The position numbers were made by a program, and so were the translations under genes. The notes under the pieces are model-generated. The model ran no database searches, was not told the DNA's origin, and worked only from the letters and a program-made list of their open reading frames with translations. DNA of 64,000 nt from Rhodospirillales bacterium (GTDB lineage: Bacteria; Pseudomonadota; Alphaproteobacteria; UBA8366; JADFVY01): assembly GCA_020356105.1 (NCBI GenBank), contig CP070634.1, positions 3,029,088 to 3,093,087 of the forward strand, written 5' to 3'. Positions 41,353 through 50,651 of the stretch are shown piece by piece. Each line of letters begins with the position of its first letter. Positions within the stretch are counted from its first letter, which is position 1.

Positions 41353-41570
41353 GCGTCTGCCCGCCGCCCCTGCTAGGTGGTTTTGTCCCTGCTTTGGCCG
41401 CCTGATAGCCAGTTTGGCCCGCCGGATCAAGGCCCGACAGGCAAACACTATGCATGGAATCGAGCCAGTGTCACGGATTGCCGGCGGCGACGGCGGTTTT
41501 CACCTGCGATGACCAGAACTAGACTTCACCGCAGCATGTCCGGTCTTGGCAAGAGGAGAGGGGCGAAGCC

Positions 41571-42485
41571 ATGCTCGAGCGACGCATAGCCATCGTCGGC
41601 GCGGGGCTCATCGGCGGCGGCTGGGTGCTGCATTTCCTGCGCCTCGGCTTTAAGGTGCACATCTACGATCCGGCCGGCGGGAGCGCCGAACGGCTCGCCG
41701 ACGCGGTTCGGGCGAACTGGCCGCTGCTTGGACGCCTGGGGCTGGCGGACGATGCGCGGCCGGATCGGATCGTCTGGCATGGCGCGGCGGCCGACGCCGT
41801 CCGCGAGGCAGCGGTGGTGCTCGAATGCGCGCCGGAACGGCTGGACCTCAAGCAAGGTCTGTTCGCCGAGCTGGACCGCGCCGCGCCGCCCGATGCGCTG
41901 CTGTTTTCCTGCACCTCCAGCTTCACTATCTCGGAGATCCGCGGGCGCACGGCGCGTCCCGCGCGCTGCCTGCTCGGCCATCCGTTCAACCCGCCGCATA
42001 TCCTGCGATTGGTCGAGGTGGCCGGGGGTCCGCGGGAGTCCGAACCGGTGCGCCGCGCCATGGCGTTCTGGCTGTCGGTCGACAAGGTACCGGTCCACCT
42101 GCGCAAGGAGCTTCCGGGCCATCTCGTCAACCGCCTGACCGCGGCTTTGTTCCGCGAGGCCGTCCACCTGGTGGCGGAGGGCGTGGCCGACATCGAGGAC
42201 ATCGACCGGGCGGTGGCCCTCGGTCCGGGGCCGCGCCTGGCGCTCGCCGGCCCGTTCCTCAACTATCATCTCGGCGGCGGCGCCGGCGGTATCGCGCATT
42301 ACCTCGAGCATCTCGGCCCCAGCCAGGTGGCGCGCTGGAAGACCTTGGGCGCGCCGGAGTTGAGCGAAGAGGTCAGCGCCCGCATCGTCGCCGGAGTCCG
42401 GAGCGAGACGGCCGGCCGCAGCGTCGCCGACCTCGCCGCCGAGCGCGACGAGAAGCTGCTGCGGCTGGCGGAATTGCTTAGCTGA
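41571..42485 (+). CDS. 3-hydroxyacyl-CoA dehydrogenase family protein (carnitine/gulonate dehydrogenase-like)
   Basis: NAD-dependent dehydrogenase, 304 residues: Rossmann motif VGAGLIGGG (~9-17), the family stretch GHPFNPPHILRLVEVAGG, then the helical C-terminal domain with FREAVHLVAEGVADIEDIDRAV. The HPFNPPH form and the length suit L-carnitine dehydrogenase or L-gulonate 3-dehydrogenase rather than the fatty-acid enzyme; the substrate is not fixed. It is divergent from liv and convergent with the TRAP operon. Confidence 0.85.
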   Translation: MLERRIAIVGAGLIGGGWVLHFLRLGFKVHIYDPAGGSAERLADAVRANWPLLGRLGLADDARPDRIVWHGAAADAVREAAVVLECAPERLDLKQGLFAELDRAAPPDALLFSCTSSFTISEIRGRTARPARCLLGHPFNPPHILRLVEVAGGPRESEPVRRAMAFWLSVDKVPVHLRKELPGHLVNRLTAALFREAVHLVAEGVADIEDIDRAVALGPGPRLALAGPFLNYHLGGGAGGIAHYLEHLGPSQVARWKTLGAPELSEEVSARIVAGVRSETAGRSVADLAAERDEKLLRLAELLS

Positions 42486-42550
42486 AGCGGCCGCCGGCGG
42501 GCGACATTGCCAGGAATGTGGCTGGCGCGGCCACTGCGCGCCAGCCTCTC

Positions 42551-43924
42551 CTATTTGATGATGACCTCGGGCCCCATCAGCGCCGTCGGCAGCGCCGTCG
42601 AAAGCCACGGGATATAGGTCACCATGATCAGGAACAGGAACAGGATGCCCAGCCAGGGCAGGGCGGCCCGCACGACCCGCAGCATCGGCATGCCGGCGAC
42701 GCCGGAGGTGACGAAGAGGTTCAGCCCGACCGGTGGCGTGATCATGCCGATCTCCATGTTCACCACCATGATGATGCCGAGATGAATCGGATCAACGCCG
42801 AGGCTGATGGCGATCGGGAAGACCAGCGGCGCCACAATCACGATCAGCCCCGACGGCTCCATGAACTGGCCGCCGATCAGCAGGATGAGGTTGACGATAA
42901 CCAGGAACATGATCGGCCCGAAGCCGGCCTCGAGCATTGCGCCGGCGATCGCCTGCGGGATCTGCTCGTCGGTCAGCACATGCTTGAGGATCAGCGCGTT
43001 GGCGATGATGAACAGCAGCATGATCGTGGTCTTGCCGGCCTCGAACAGCGAATGCTTGGTGTCGCGGTGGAAGAACACGGTGATAAGGGCCTGGGGCCGC
43101 GAGAGCAGGCTGTAACGCTCTTCACCCTCGCCCTTCAGCGGACCCATGTCCTTGTAGACGAAATTGGCGATCAGGAAGGCATAGACGGCCGCGACGGCGG
43201 CAGCCTCGGTCGGCGTGAAGATACCTCCGTAGATCCCGCCGAGGATGATGACGATCAGGAACAGGCCCCAGGCGGCGTCCCTGGCGGATGCCAATATCTC
43301 GCGCCAGCCGACCCAATCCTGGGCCGGCAGGTGGCGGATCTTCGCCGCAATGTAGATGCCGATCATCAGCATCAGCCCGGCGACGATGCCCGGGATGACG
43401 CCGGCGAGGAACATCCGGCCCACCGACACGTCGACGGCGGAGGCGTACACGACCATGACGATCGAGGGCGGGATCAATATGCCCAGCGTGCCGGCGTTGC
43501 AGATCACGCCGGCGGCGAAGTCCCGCGTGTAGCCGACCTGGCGCATGCCGGCGATGACGATCGTGCCGATAGCGACCACGGTGGCCGGCGACGAGCCGGA
43601 CAGCGCGGCGAACAGCATGCAGGCGAAAACGCCGGCGATCGCAAGGCCACCCTGAAAATGGCCGACGCAGGCGATGGCGAAGCGGATGATGCGCCGCGCG
43701 ACGCCGCCCGTCGACATGAAGGTCGAGGCGAGAATGAAGAACGGGATCGCCAGAAGCGTATAATGCCCGGCGAAGGCGTTGAACAGCGTCTGCGCGATCG
43801 AACCGAGCGAGCTGTCCGAGAAGATCATGAGGAAGATGATCGAACTGAGGCCCAGCGAAACCGCGATCGGCACGCCGATCAGCATGAAGCCGATGACCAT
43901 CGCAAAGAGGAAGACGACATCCAT
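42551..43924 (-). CDS. dctM: TRAP transporter large permease DctM
   Basis: Sodium-driven permease of a tripartite ATP-independent periplasmic transporter. 457 residues with about 12 helices; family stretches include the N-terminal FLFAMVIGFMLIGVPIAVSL, LSGSSPATVVAIG and ITPPVGLNLFV. An extra hydrophilic segment around residues 255-295 makes it slightly longer than usual. It begins three bases after dctQ. Confidence 0.93.
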   Translation of the reverse strand: MDVVFLFAMVIGFMLIGVPIAVSLGLSSIIFLMIFSDSSLGSIAQTLFNAFAGHYTLLAIPFFILASTFMSTGGVARRIIRFAIACVGHFQGGLAIAGVFACMLFAALSGSSPATVVAIGTIVIAGMRQVGYTRDFAAGVICNAGTLGILIPPSIVMVVYASAVDVSVGRMFLAGVIPGIVAGLMLMIGIYIAAKIRHLPAQDWVGWREILASARDAAWGLFLIVIILGGIYGGIFTPTEAAAVAAVYAFLIANFVYKDMGPLKGEGEERYSLLSRPQALITVFFHRDTKHSLFEAGKTTIMLLFIIANALILKHVLTDEQIPQAIAGAMLEAGFGPIMFLVIVNLILLIGGQFMEPSGLIVIVAPLVFPIAISLGVDPIHLGIIMVVNMEIGMITPPVGLNLFVTSGVAGMPMLRVVRAALPWLGILFLFLIMVTYIPWLSTALPTALMGPEVIIK

Positions 43925-43927
43925 GGG

Positions 43928-44581
43928 TCAGCCCTCCTTCTTCGCCTCGGCGGCCACTTCCTCCATCAGGTCCTCGGCCTCGTGGCTGGCAATGATGGTG
44001 TCCTGCTGGCCGGTCAGGACCCGCCAGCCGACCTGAAGGAAGCGGAAGGTGAGAAGGAAGAGTCCCAGCGGCAGGGCCGCATAGGGGATGAACCGCGGCA
44101 GTTTCTCGTATGCCTCCCCCTGGTTCATCGGTCCCTCGATGAAACGCAGGAAATCGAGCATCGGAATGTCGTTGACCTCGTACCAGGCCTGATCCTTGAG
44201 CGTGCCGTCGAGCATCGGCAGCGCGGCGAACGGTGCCCAGTAGTTCCACGACCCGATCAGCAGCAGGACGCTGAAGGCGAGGCAGGCGCCGACGGCCAGC
44301 AGCGAGAGCAGACGGCGCGGACCGGGCGAGAGCAGATTGAGCACGACGTCGACGCCGAGATGCGCACGTGTCTTCACGCAGTAGGATGCGCCCAGCAGCA
44401 CCAGCCAGGCGAACAGGACCGCGGTGGTTTCCAGCGCCCACAGGATGTTGGAGTTGAACACGTAGCGCGCGACGACGTTGGCGAACGTGACGACCGCCAT
44501 CAGGCCGAGGATGCCGGCGATCAGCGTCTCCTCGATCTCGTTGATCACGCGCCCGAGCTTGCTCTTGGGCTCGTAATGCAT
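43928..44581 (-). CDS. dctQ: TRAP transporter small permease DctQ
   Basis: Small membrane subunit, 217 residues, four transmembrane helices with VARYVFNSNILWALE and the GASYCVKTRAHLGVDV region typical of DctQ. A periplasmic insertion between helices 3 and 4 (~115-165) makes it longer than the common ~170. It precedes dctM by three bases and is separated from dctP by a strong stem-loop. Confidence 0.92.
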   Translation of the reverse strand: MHYEPKSKLGRVINEIEETLIAGILGLMAVVTFANVVARYVFNSNILWALETTAVLFAWLVLLGASYCVKTRAHLGVDVVLNLLSPGPRRLLSLLAVGACLAFSVLLLIGSWNYWAPFAALPMLDGTLKDQAWYEVNDIPMLDFLRFIEGPMNQGEAYEKLPRFIPYAALPLGLFLLTFRFLQVGWRVLTGQQDTIIASHEAEDLMEEVAAEAKKEG

Positions 44582-44617
44582 GGCTCAGCCCCCCAGCCGA
44601 GATCCTGTTCAAGAAGG

Positions 44618-44644
44618 GCGCGGCCCGGTCCGGCCGGGCCGCGC
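44618..44644 (-). terminator. Intercistronic stem-loop between dctP and dctQ
   Basis: Perfect 11-bp stem GCGCGGCCCGG/CCGGGCCGCGC with a 5-base loop, 20 bp after the dctP stop. There is no long T-tract, so partial termination or 3'-end stabilisation of the dctP message is likely, giving more binding protein than permease. Confidence 0.6.
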
Positions 44645-44664
44645 GTAGCGCTTGTCCGCGCTTT

Positions 44665-45669
44665 CTAGTTGGTCGCGTTGGCGGCTTGGGCCGCCATGAT
44701 CAGGTCGTCCCCGATGTCCTTTTCGAATTTTGTCCAGACCGGCTTCATCGCCGTGACCCACTCGGCGCGCTGCTGTGTCGACAGCGTGCGGATGACGCCG
44801 CCAGCCGCGATGATGGCCTGTTTGGCCTCTTCGTTGACACGGGTCGATTCCGCGTTCCGTGTCTCGGTGACCTCGTCGAGGATGGTCTTGAGCTGGCCGC
44901 GGACGTCACCGGGAAGTCCATCCCACCACTCCGTCGAGGCGACGACCAGATAGTCAATGATGCCGTGGTTGGTCTCGGTGATCCCGTCCTGGACCTCGAA
45001 GAATTTCTGGCCGTAGATGTTCGACCAGGTGTTCTCCTGGCCGTCGACGACACCGGTCTGAAGGGCACCGTACACCTCCGAGAACGCCATCTTCTGCGGG
45101 TTGGCCTTCAGCGCCTCCATCTGCGCGACGAGCACGTCGGAGGGCTGGACCCGGAACTTGAGGCCCGCAGCGTCGGCCGGCACCAGCAACGGCTTCTTCG
45201 CCGACATCTGCTTCATGCCGTTGTGCCAGAATGCAAGGCCCTGCAGGCCGCGGCGGCGCATCGAGTCCTTCAGCTTCTGGCCGTCGGCCGAGGTCTGGAA
45301 GCGGTCGACCGCGTTGACGTCGTCAAACATGAACGGCAGGTCGAACAGGCGGAACTTCTTGGTGAACTTCTCGAATTTCGAAAGCGAGGGTGCCGCGAGC
45401 TGGACATCGCCGGCCAGCATCGCCTCGAGCACCTGGTCGTCGTTGTAGAGCTGCGAGTTCGGGAACACCTCCATGCAGGCCTTGCCGTTCATTTCCTCGT
45501 TGACGCGCTTGGCCAGCAACGAGGCGGCGATGCCCTTGGGGTGCTTGTCCGCATTGGTAACGTGACTGAATTTTATCACGATCTCTCCCGACTCGCAGGC
45601 CGCGAGCGCGGTGTTGGCCGTGAATGTGAGCGCCACCGCTGTAGCGGCGGCAAGGGTCAGGAAACGCAT
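44665..45669 (-). CDS. dctP: TRAP transporter substrate-binding protein DctP
   Basis: Periplasmic binding protein, 334 residues, signal peptide ~1-23 (NTALAACE). Family features: IKFSHVTNADKHPKG near the N-terminus, then KFRVQPSDVLVAQMEALKA with the ligand-carboxylate Arg, and YGALQTGVVDGQENTW. It likely binds an organic acid; the exact ligand is unknown. First gene of the dctPQM operon on the minus strand. Confidence 0.93.
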   Translation of the reverse strand: MRFLTLAAATAVALTFTANTALAACESGEIVIKFSHVTNADKHPKGIAASLLAKRVNEEMNGKACMEVFPNSQLYNDDQVLEAMLAGDVQLAAPSLSKFEKFTKKFRLFDLPFMFDDVNAVDRFQTSADGQKLKDSMRRRGLQGLAFWHNGMKQMSAKKPLLVPADAAGLKFRVQPSDVLVAQMEALKANPQKMAFSEVYGALQTGVVDGQENTWSNIYGQKFFEVQDGITETNHGIIDYLVVASTEWWDGLPGDVRGQLKTILDEVTETRNAESTRVNEEAKQAIIAAGGVIRTLSTQQRAEWVTAMKPVWTKFEKDIGDDLIMAAQAANATN

Positions 45670-46082
45670 GGTGATCTACCTCCCGTGTAGCGAGTCGCGA
45701 GCCGCATTGCTCGTCATGTGTTGCGGCAAGTGACGTTCCGGATCACCAGCAGCGACCGGAACCGCATCTGCCAAAAGACAACTCTTATAAATCAGACGAT
45801 TATCGCCTCCAAGGTCTTTGCTTGCTCCGATGGGGTGGCCGGTGCCCCGACGGCCCCTTCCGATCGGTCGACGCCAGACGCCGTCCCGAGCCATACACGT
45901 GGCGGGCGCGGTACGTCGCGCGTGATCCCGATCGATAGCATAATTCCTCAAGAGAGCCTAAGCGCTCTTTTGCGCCCGCGCCAATTTTTCTGCGGCCGTG
46001 CCAAATTGTCGCGGATCGGGGGGACCGCCCGTAAGCCCTGGCCTGAAGGGCATCGAGGGATATTTGCGGGCGCTGCGAGACA
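45670..46082. other. Divergent upstream region of dctP
   Basis: 413 bp before the FNR-type box, with no credible gene. It should carry the dctP promoter on the minus strand; I could not fix -35/-10 elements with confidence. Nothing else recognisable. Confidence 0.3.
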
Positions 46083-46123
46083 CTGATATAAATCAATGAT
46101 TGTTAACACCTTCAGGTTATAGT
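46083..46123 (+). promoter_or_regulatory. FNR/FixK-type class II promoter of the redox operon
   Basis: CTGAT-ATAA-ATCAA (46083-46096) matches the FNR/FixK consensus TTGAT-N4-ATCAA at 9 of 10 positions. The -10 TATAGT lies at 46118-46123; a start about 7 bases later (~46131) puts the box centre at -41.5, the class II activator position. The first operon ATG is at 46232, leaving a ~100-base leader. The regulator gene is not in the window. Confidence 0.55.
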
Positions 46124-46231
46124 TCGCGGCGCGATTCACAGGCGGCCCGGAGGTGCTGGATGCAGGAGATTCCAGATGCCGCGACGGCCTTGTCGAGCGC
46201 GGGCCGAGGGCCCAGGGGGTAAGCGAGAGGC

Positions 46232-47107
46232 ATGTCCGGTTTCCCAATTGTTGCCCGAGAAGACTTCTCCGACACGACATTTCTTCTCGAAGTCCATCAT
46301 CCGGTGCTGGCCAAGGCCGCAAAACCCGGGCAGTTCGTGATCGTCATGACGCATGCGAAAGGCGAGCGGATTCCGCTCACCATCGCCGATTTCGACCGTA
46401 GCAAGGGCACCATCACCCTGGTCATTCAGGCGGTCGGCAAGACCACCAGGGAGATGCAGGCCAACTGTGCGGCCGGAACCGAGTTGTTCGGCCTGGTCGG
46501 ACCGATGGGCGAGCCCAGCCATATCGGCGAGGCGCGCAAGGTCGTCTGCGTCGGCGGCGGGCTGGGGGTCGCGCCGATCTATCCCCAGGCGCGCGGCTTC
46601 AAGGAGAGCGGCGCCTACGTTATCGGCGTCGTCGGCTTCCGCAGCCGCGACCTCGTGTTCTGGGAGGACAAGTTCCGCGCGGTCTGCGACGAGTTCATCA
46701 TTTGCACCGACGATGGGTCGGCCGGCATCAAGGGCCTCGTCACCGAGGGAATCAAGCAGGCGATCGAGACTCACCCCGACATCGACGAGGTCGTGGCGAT
46801 CGGTCCGCCGATCATGATGAAGGCATGTGCGGAAACGACCCGTCCCCACGGCATCAGGACGGTGGTCAGTCTCAATCCGGTGATGGTCGACGGGACCGGC
46901 ATGTGCGGCGGTTGCCGGGTGAAGGTCGGCGGGCGCATGCAGTTTGCCTGCGTCGATGGCCCCGATTTCGATGGCCACGAGGTCGATTTCGACGATCTGA
47001 TGAACCGCTTGCGCCGGTTCGCCGAGGATGAGCAGATCGCCCTCCAGCGCTGGTCGGACAGCTGTCGCCAGAAGATTTCCGTGGCCGGCGCGGACGGCGA
47101 GGCCTGA
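46232..47107 (+). CDS. NfnA/SudB-like ferredoxin-NAD(P)+ reductase small subunit (FAD, 2Fe-2S)
   Basis: Small flavoprotein of a two-subunit NAD(P)H:ferredoxin (or sulfide) oxidoreductase, related to PyrK. 291 residues: FAD-binding barrel with ERIPLTIADFD, nucleotide-binding VCVGGGLGVAPIYPQAR, and a C-terminal [2Fe-2S] site with Cys in GTGMCGGCRVKV and FACVDGP. Its partner is the next gene, 33 bp away. In characterised Nfn, the pair couples NADH and reduced ferredoxin to NADPH by electron bifurcation; whether this pair does so is not shown by sequence. Confidence 0.9.
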   Translation: MSGFPIVAREDFSDTTFLLEVHHPVLAKAAKPGQFVIVMTHAKGERIPLTIADFDRSKGTITLVIQAVGKTTREMQANCAAGTELFGLVGPMGEPSHIGEARKVVCVGGGLGVAPIYPQARGFKESGAYVIGVVGFRSRDLVFWEDKFRAVCDEFIICTDDGSAGIKGLVTEGIKQAIETHPDIDEVVAIGPPIMMKACAETTRPHGIRTVVSLNPVMVDGTGMCGGCRVKVGGRMQFACVDGPDFDGHEVDFDDLMNRLRRFAEDEQIALQRWSDSCRQKISVAGADGEA

Positions 47108-47140
47108 GGGTTGGAGCGGTATCCCGCATAAGGAGCGAGG

Positions 47141-48649
47141 ATGGCGAAAAAGAAGAGGACGATCCGGTCGATCCCCCAGGAACGGGCGCCGATGCCCGTC
47201 CAGGAGCCGCAGCAACGGATCAAGAACTTCGACGAGGTCGCGCTCGGGTTCACGCTGGAGGACGCGCTGGTCGAATGTGCCCGCTGCCTCGACTGTCCCG
47301 AGCCGGCCTGCGTCGCCGGATGCCCCGTGGAAATCGATATCCCCGGCTTCATTATGAAGGTCGCCGACAAGGATTACCGGGGGGCCTACGACATTCTCAG
47401 CGAGGCCAACCTGTTACCGGCGATCTGCGGCCGGGTGTGTCCGCAGGAAGACCAGTGCGAGGGCGTCTGCCCGGTCGGTGACACGCTCGAGCCGGTGGCG
47501 ATCGGACGGATCGAGCGGTGGGTCGGCGATCAGGCGATCGAGAACAACTGGAGTCGGCGCCCGCATATCGAATCCAAGGGCATCAAGGTCGGCATCGTCG
47601 GCTCGGGCCCGGCGGGAATGGCCTGCGCCGCGGATCTGGCCAAGGCCGGCTGCTCGGTGACGGTCTACGAGGCCCTGCACGAGCCGGGTGGCGTGCTGCG
47701 CTACGGTATTCCCGAATTCCGCCTGCCCAACGAGACCGTCGACGCCGAGATCGCCAATCTGGTCAATCTGGGTGTCGAGTTTGAGTGCAACACCCTGGTC
47801 GGACGGCTGTTCACGATCGAGCAGATGTTGGACGAGATGGGCTACAGCGCGGTCTTCATCGGCAGCGGCGCGGGGGCCCCGAAATTCATGGGAATCCCCG
47901 GTGAAACCCTGAACGGCGTGCTGTCGGCAAACGAGTTGCTGACCCGCTGCAACCTGATGCAGGCCGGCAAGTTCCCGCAATACGACACGCCGCTGCACCT
48001 CGGTCGACGGATCGCCGTGATCGGGGCCGGCAACACGGCGATGGATGCGATGCGGGTGTCGCTGCGCATGGGCGCCGACAAGGTATTCTGCGTCTACCGG
48101 CGCTCCGAGGCCGAATGCCCGGCGCGGCTGGAGGAGCTGCACCATGCGCAGGAGGAGGGCATCGAGTTCCACTGGCTGACCGCGCCGATCGAGATCCTTG
48201 ACGACGGCGACGGCAACGTGCGCGCCATGCGATGCGTGCGCATGGAGCTGGGCGAGCCCGACGAGTCGGGACGGCGCCGGCCGATCCCGATCGAGGGAAG
48301 CGAGTACGAGTTCGAGACCGACATGGTGGTCTATGCGATCGGCACCAACCCCAATCCGATCCTCGGCCAGACGTCACGGCTCAAGCTCAACAAGTGGGGC
48401 TATATCGAGACCGACGAGAACCTGGCGACGTCGATGGCGGGGGTCTATGCCGGCGGCGACATCGTTACCGGCGCGGCCACGGTGATTCTCGCGATGGGCG
48501 CCGGGCGCCGCGCGGCCCGCTCGATCAAGAACTACCTGGCGATCCGCGACAGCGAGACGATCTATCATCCGCAGCCGGTGGGCGCCGAAGGTCAACTGTT
48601 CGGGATCGATCTTGCCGAACGGAATTTCGCGCGGCTGCGACTGGGATAG
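47141..48649 (+). CDS. NfnB/SudA-like (GltD-type) FAD/4Fe-4S oxidoreductase large subunit
   Basis: 502 residues. The N-terminal domain has cysteine sets CARCLDCPEPACVAGCPVEID and ICGRVCPQEDQCEGVCPVG, which ligate two [4Fe-4S] clusters in this family; two Rossmann domains follow (VGIVGSGPAGMACAADLAKAG for FAD, IAVIGAGNTAMDAMRVS for NADPH). The same architecture serves as glutamate synthase small subunit, but no large GltB is adjacent while an NfnA-type partner is, so Nfn/Sud is favoured. AGGAG precedes ATG 47141; 10 bp separate it from korA. Confidence 0.9.
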   Translation: MAKKKRTIRSIPQERAPMPVQEPQQRIKNFDEVALGFTLEDALVECARCLDCPEPACVAGCPVEIDIPGFIMKVADKDYRGAYDILSEANLLPAICGRVCPQEDQCEGVCPVGDTLEPVAIGRIERWVGDQAIENNWSRRPHIESKGIKVGIVGSGPAGMACAADLAKAGCSVTVYEALHEPGGVLRYGIPEFRLPNETVDAEIANLVNLGVEFECNTLVGRLFTIEQMLDEMGYSAVFIGSGAGAPKFMGIPGETLNGVLSANELLTRCNLMQAGKFPQYDTPLHLGRRIAVIGAGNTAMDAMRVSLRMGADKVFCVYRRSEAECPARLEELHHAQEEGIEFHWLTAPIEILDDGDGNVRAMRCVRMELGEPDESGRRRPIPIEGSEYEFETDMVVYAIGTNPNPILGQTSRLKLNKWGYIETDENLATSMAGVYAGGDIVTGAATVILAMGAGRRAARSIKNYLAIRDSETIYHPQPVGAEGQLFGIDLAERNFARLRLG

Positions 48650-48659
48650 GTTGGGACGG

Positions 48660-50630
48660 ATGAAACCGCAAGTTCGTGCAGAGGCCGAGACCAAGCCGGT
48701 CGGCAAGAAATCGCCGGCCAAGGCCGACAAGAAAAAGGCGCAGACCCGCAAGCCCGCGGGCAAGAAGAAGGCGCCGCCGGCGTCGCGGCGCCGGCTGGCG
48801 GAGGCCGTCACTGAGCATATCGTCGAGATCGTCAGCGATTCGGGCGAGGGCGCGCAACGCTGCGGCCAGTCATTCGGCTCCATCGCCGCCCGCACGGGGC
48901 TCGGCATCTGGACCGTCGAGATCATACCGGCCGAGATCCAGCCGCCGGCGCGCAGTGTCGCCGGCGCCAGCGGCAACCGGGTGCGGCTGGCCTCCCGCCG
49001 CATCATGAACGGCGGCGACGAGGCCGATCTCGTGGTCGCCTTCAACGAGCAGGTGCTGTTGAGCCGCGTGCGGGCCAACGAGCTCAAACCCGGCTGCATC
49101 ATTCTGCTCGAGAGCAAGTGGCGCGACGATCCCGACCCGGCGATCGCGCAGTCCTATGCGGAGGTCACCGCGGAGCTGACGGCCGCCGGCTACCGGCTGC
49201 ACGAAATCCCGATGGAGGAGGAATGCGTTCGCTTCGTGCCCGATACGCGGCGCGGCAAGAACATGTTCGCGCTGGGCATGCTGTGCAACATCTACAGCCT
49301 CGATCTGGCGCTGGCGCAGGCGCAGGTCCGCTTCGCGTTCCGCAAGAAGGACGAGAAGATCATCGACATCAATCTCGAGCTGCTCGACGCGGGATACCAG
49401 TGGGCGGACGCGAATCTCGACCTCAAATTCGCGATCAAGGCGGCGCGGCCGCGCGACCCGCAGATCGTGGTCAACGGCAATACGGCGCTCGCACTCGGTG
49501 TCGTGGGGTCCGGCATGGAGGTCTGCGCGATGTACCCGATCACGCCGGCGACCTCGGCCTCCCACTATCTGAGCGACATCTTCGAGAAGGTCGGCTGCGT
49601 CGTCCATCAGGCCGAGGACGAAATCTCCGCCTGTGCCTTTGCGATCGGCGCTTCCTATGCGGGCAAGTGCGCGGTGACGATCACCTCCGGTCCCGGCCTC
49701 TCGCTCAAGCAGGAGGGCATCGGCCTTGCGGTGATGGCCGAGATTCCGCTCGTCGTGGTCGACGTGCAGCGCGGCGGCCCGAGCACGGGCCAGCCAACCA
49801 AGGCCGAGCAGGGCGACCTTCTCGCCGCCTGTTTCGGCGGTCACGGCGACGCCCCGAAGATCATCATGGCCGCCGCGACCATCGAGGATTGCTTCTACTC
49901 CGTCATTACCGCGCGCAAGATCGCGGAGACCTTCAACATGGTGGTCGTCGTTCTGACCGACGCGAGCCTGGCCACCGCGCAGCAGCCCTTCCCGCGGCCA
50001 CGGTTCCGCGAGGACTGGCTGGCGCCGCCGATCGATCAGAGCGCTGTTCCGGAGGATGCCAAGCCATACGACTGGGATCCGCGCACCGGCATGATCGAGC
50101 GCTTCATACCCGGTCAGCCGAACGGTATGCACTGTCTGACGGGCCTCGCGCACGACCGCGCCAGCCGCGTCGCCTACGATCCCGAGGTCAACGAGGAGGG
50201 CATCCGCAATCGCAGCCTCAAGCTGGCGGCGTTTCAAAGGACGCTCAAGACGCCGCCGGTCCATGGCGGCGACGAGGGCGATCTCCTGCTGGTCGGCTGG
50301 GGCAGCACCAAGGGCGCGATCGAGGAGGCGGTGGACCGCTTGCGGGCCGAGGGCAAGGCGGTGTCGTCGCTGCATCTGAAGTTCCTGCAGCCGATGGCGT
50401 CCGGCATCAAGGAGGTCCTGCAGCGCTTCGACAGGGTGATGACGATCGAGAATAACTGGTGCGACATGCCCGACGGCGACCTGATCGACGAGTACAACCG
50501 GCGCTATTCGAGCCTGGCCTGGCTGCTGCGGGCCCGCCATCTCATCGATATCGACTGTTGGGGGGAAACCCGCGGCCAGCCGATCAAGCCGGGCAGGATC
50601 GCCGAAATCGCACGCGGTAAGCTGTCATAG
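48660..50630 (+). CDS. 2-oxoacid:ferredoxin oxidoreductase, gamma-alpha fusion subunit
   Basis: CoA-dependent oxidative decarboxylase subunit, 656 residues. The gamma domain (~45-235, IVSDSGEGAQRCGQSFG) is fused to the alpha PYR domain (~265-450, with MYPITPATSASHYL and HQAEDEISACAFAIGASYAG) and the C-terminal domain (~520-650). This is the KorA type acting on 2-oxoglutarate or another 2-oxoacid. Unusual: residues ~11-45 form a Lys/Ala/Pro-rich basic tail ahead of the gamma domain. ATG 48660 follows GGGACGG closely. Reduced ferredoxin produced here would suit the upstream Nfn-like pair. Confidence 0.93.
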   Translation: MKPQVRAEAETKPVGKKSPAKADKKKAQTRKPAGKKKAPPASRRRLAEAVTEHIVEIVSDSGEGAQRCGQSFGSIAARTGLGIWTVEIIPAEIQPPARSVAGASGNRVRLASRRIMNGGDEADLVVAFNEQVLLSRVRANELKPGCIILLESKWRDDPDPAIAQSYAEVTAELTAAGYRLHEIPMEEECVRFVPDTRRGKNMFALGMLCNIYSLDLALAQAQVRFAFRKKDEKIIDINLELLDAGYQWADANLDLKFAIKAARPRDPQIVVNGNTALALGVVGSGMEVCAMYPITPATSASHYLSDIFEKVGCVVHQAEDEISACAFAIGASYAGKCAVTITSGPGLSLKQEGIGLAVMAEIPLVVVDVQRGGPSTGQPTKAEQGDLLAACFGGHGDAPKIIMAAATIEDCFYSVITARKIAETFNMVVVVLTDASLATAQQPFPRPRFREDWLAPPIDQSAVPEDAKPYDWDPRTGMIERFIPGQPNGMHCLTGLAHDRASRVAYDPEVNEEGIRNRSLKLAAFQRTLKTPPVHGGDEGDLLLVGWGSTKGAIEEAVDRLRAEGKAVSSLHLKFLQPMASGIKEVLQRFDRVMTIENNWCDMPDGDLIDEYNRRYSSLAWLLRARHLIDIDCWGETRGQPIKPGRIAEIARGKLS

Positions 50631-50651
50631 GGATAGGGAAAGATCAGACCG

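Noticed and set aside
42518..44668. 716-codon open frame on the plus strand
   Set aside because: Antisense to dctM and dctQ; highly charged low-complexity translation typical of a shadow frame.
47141..48649. Glutamate synthase small subunit GltD
   Set aside because: The fold fits, but no GltB is adjacent and an NfnA/SudB-type partner and KOR genes are, so an Nfn/Sud-like role is favoured.
48870..50540. 556-codon open frame on the minus strand
   Set aside because: Antisense to the KOR gamma-alpha gene; no family features.
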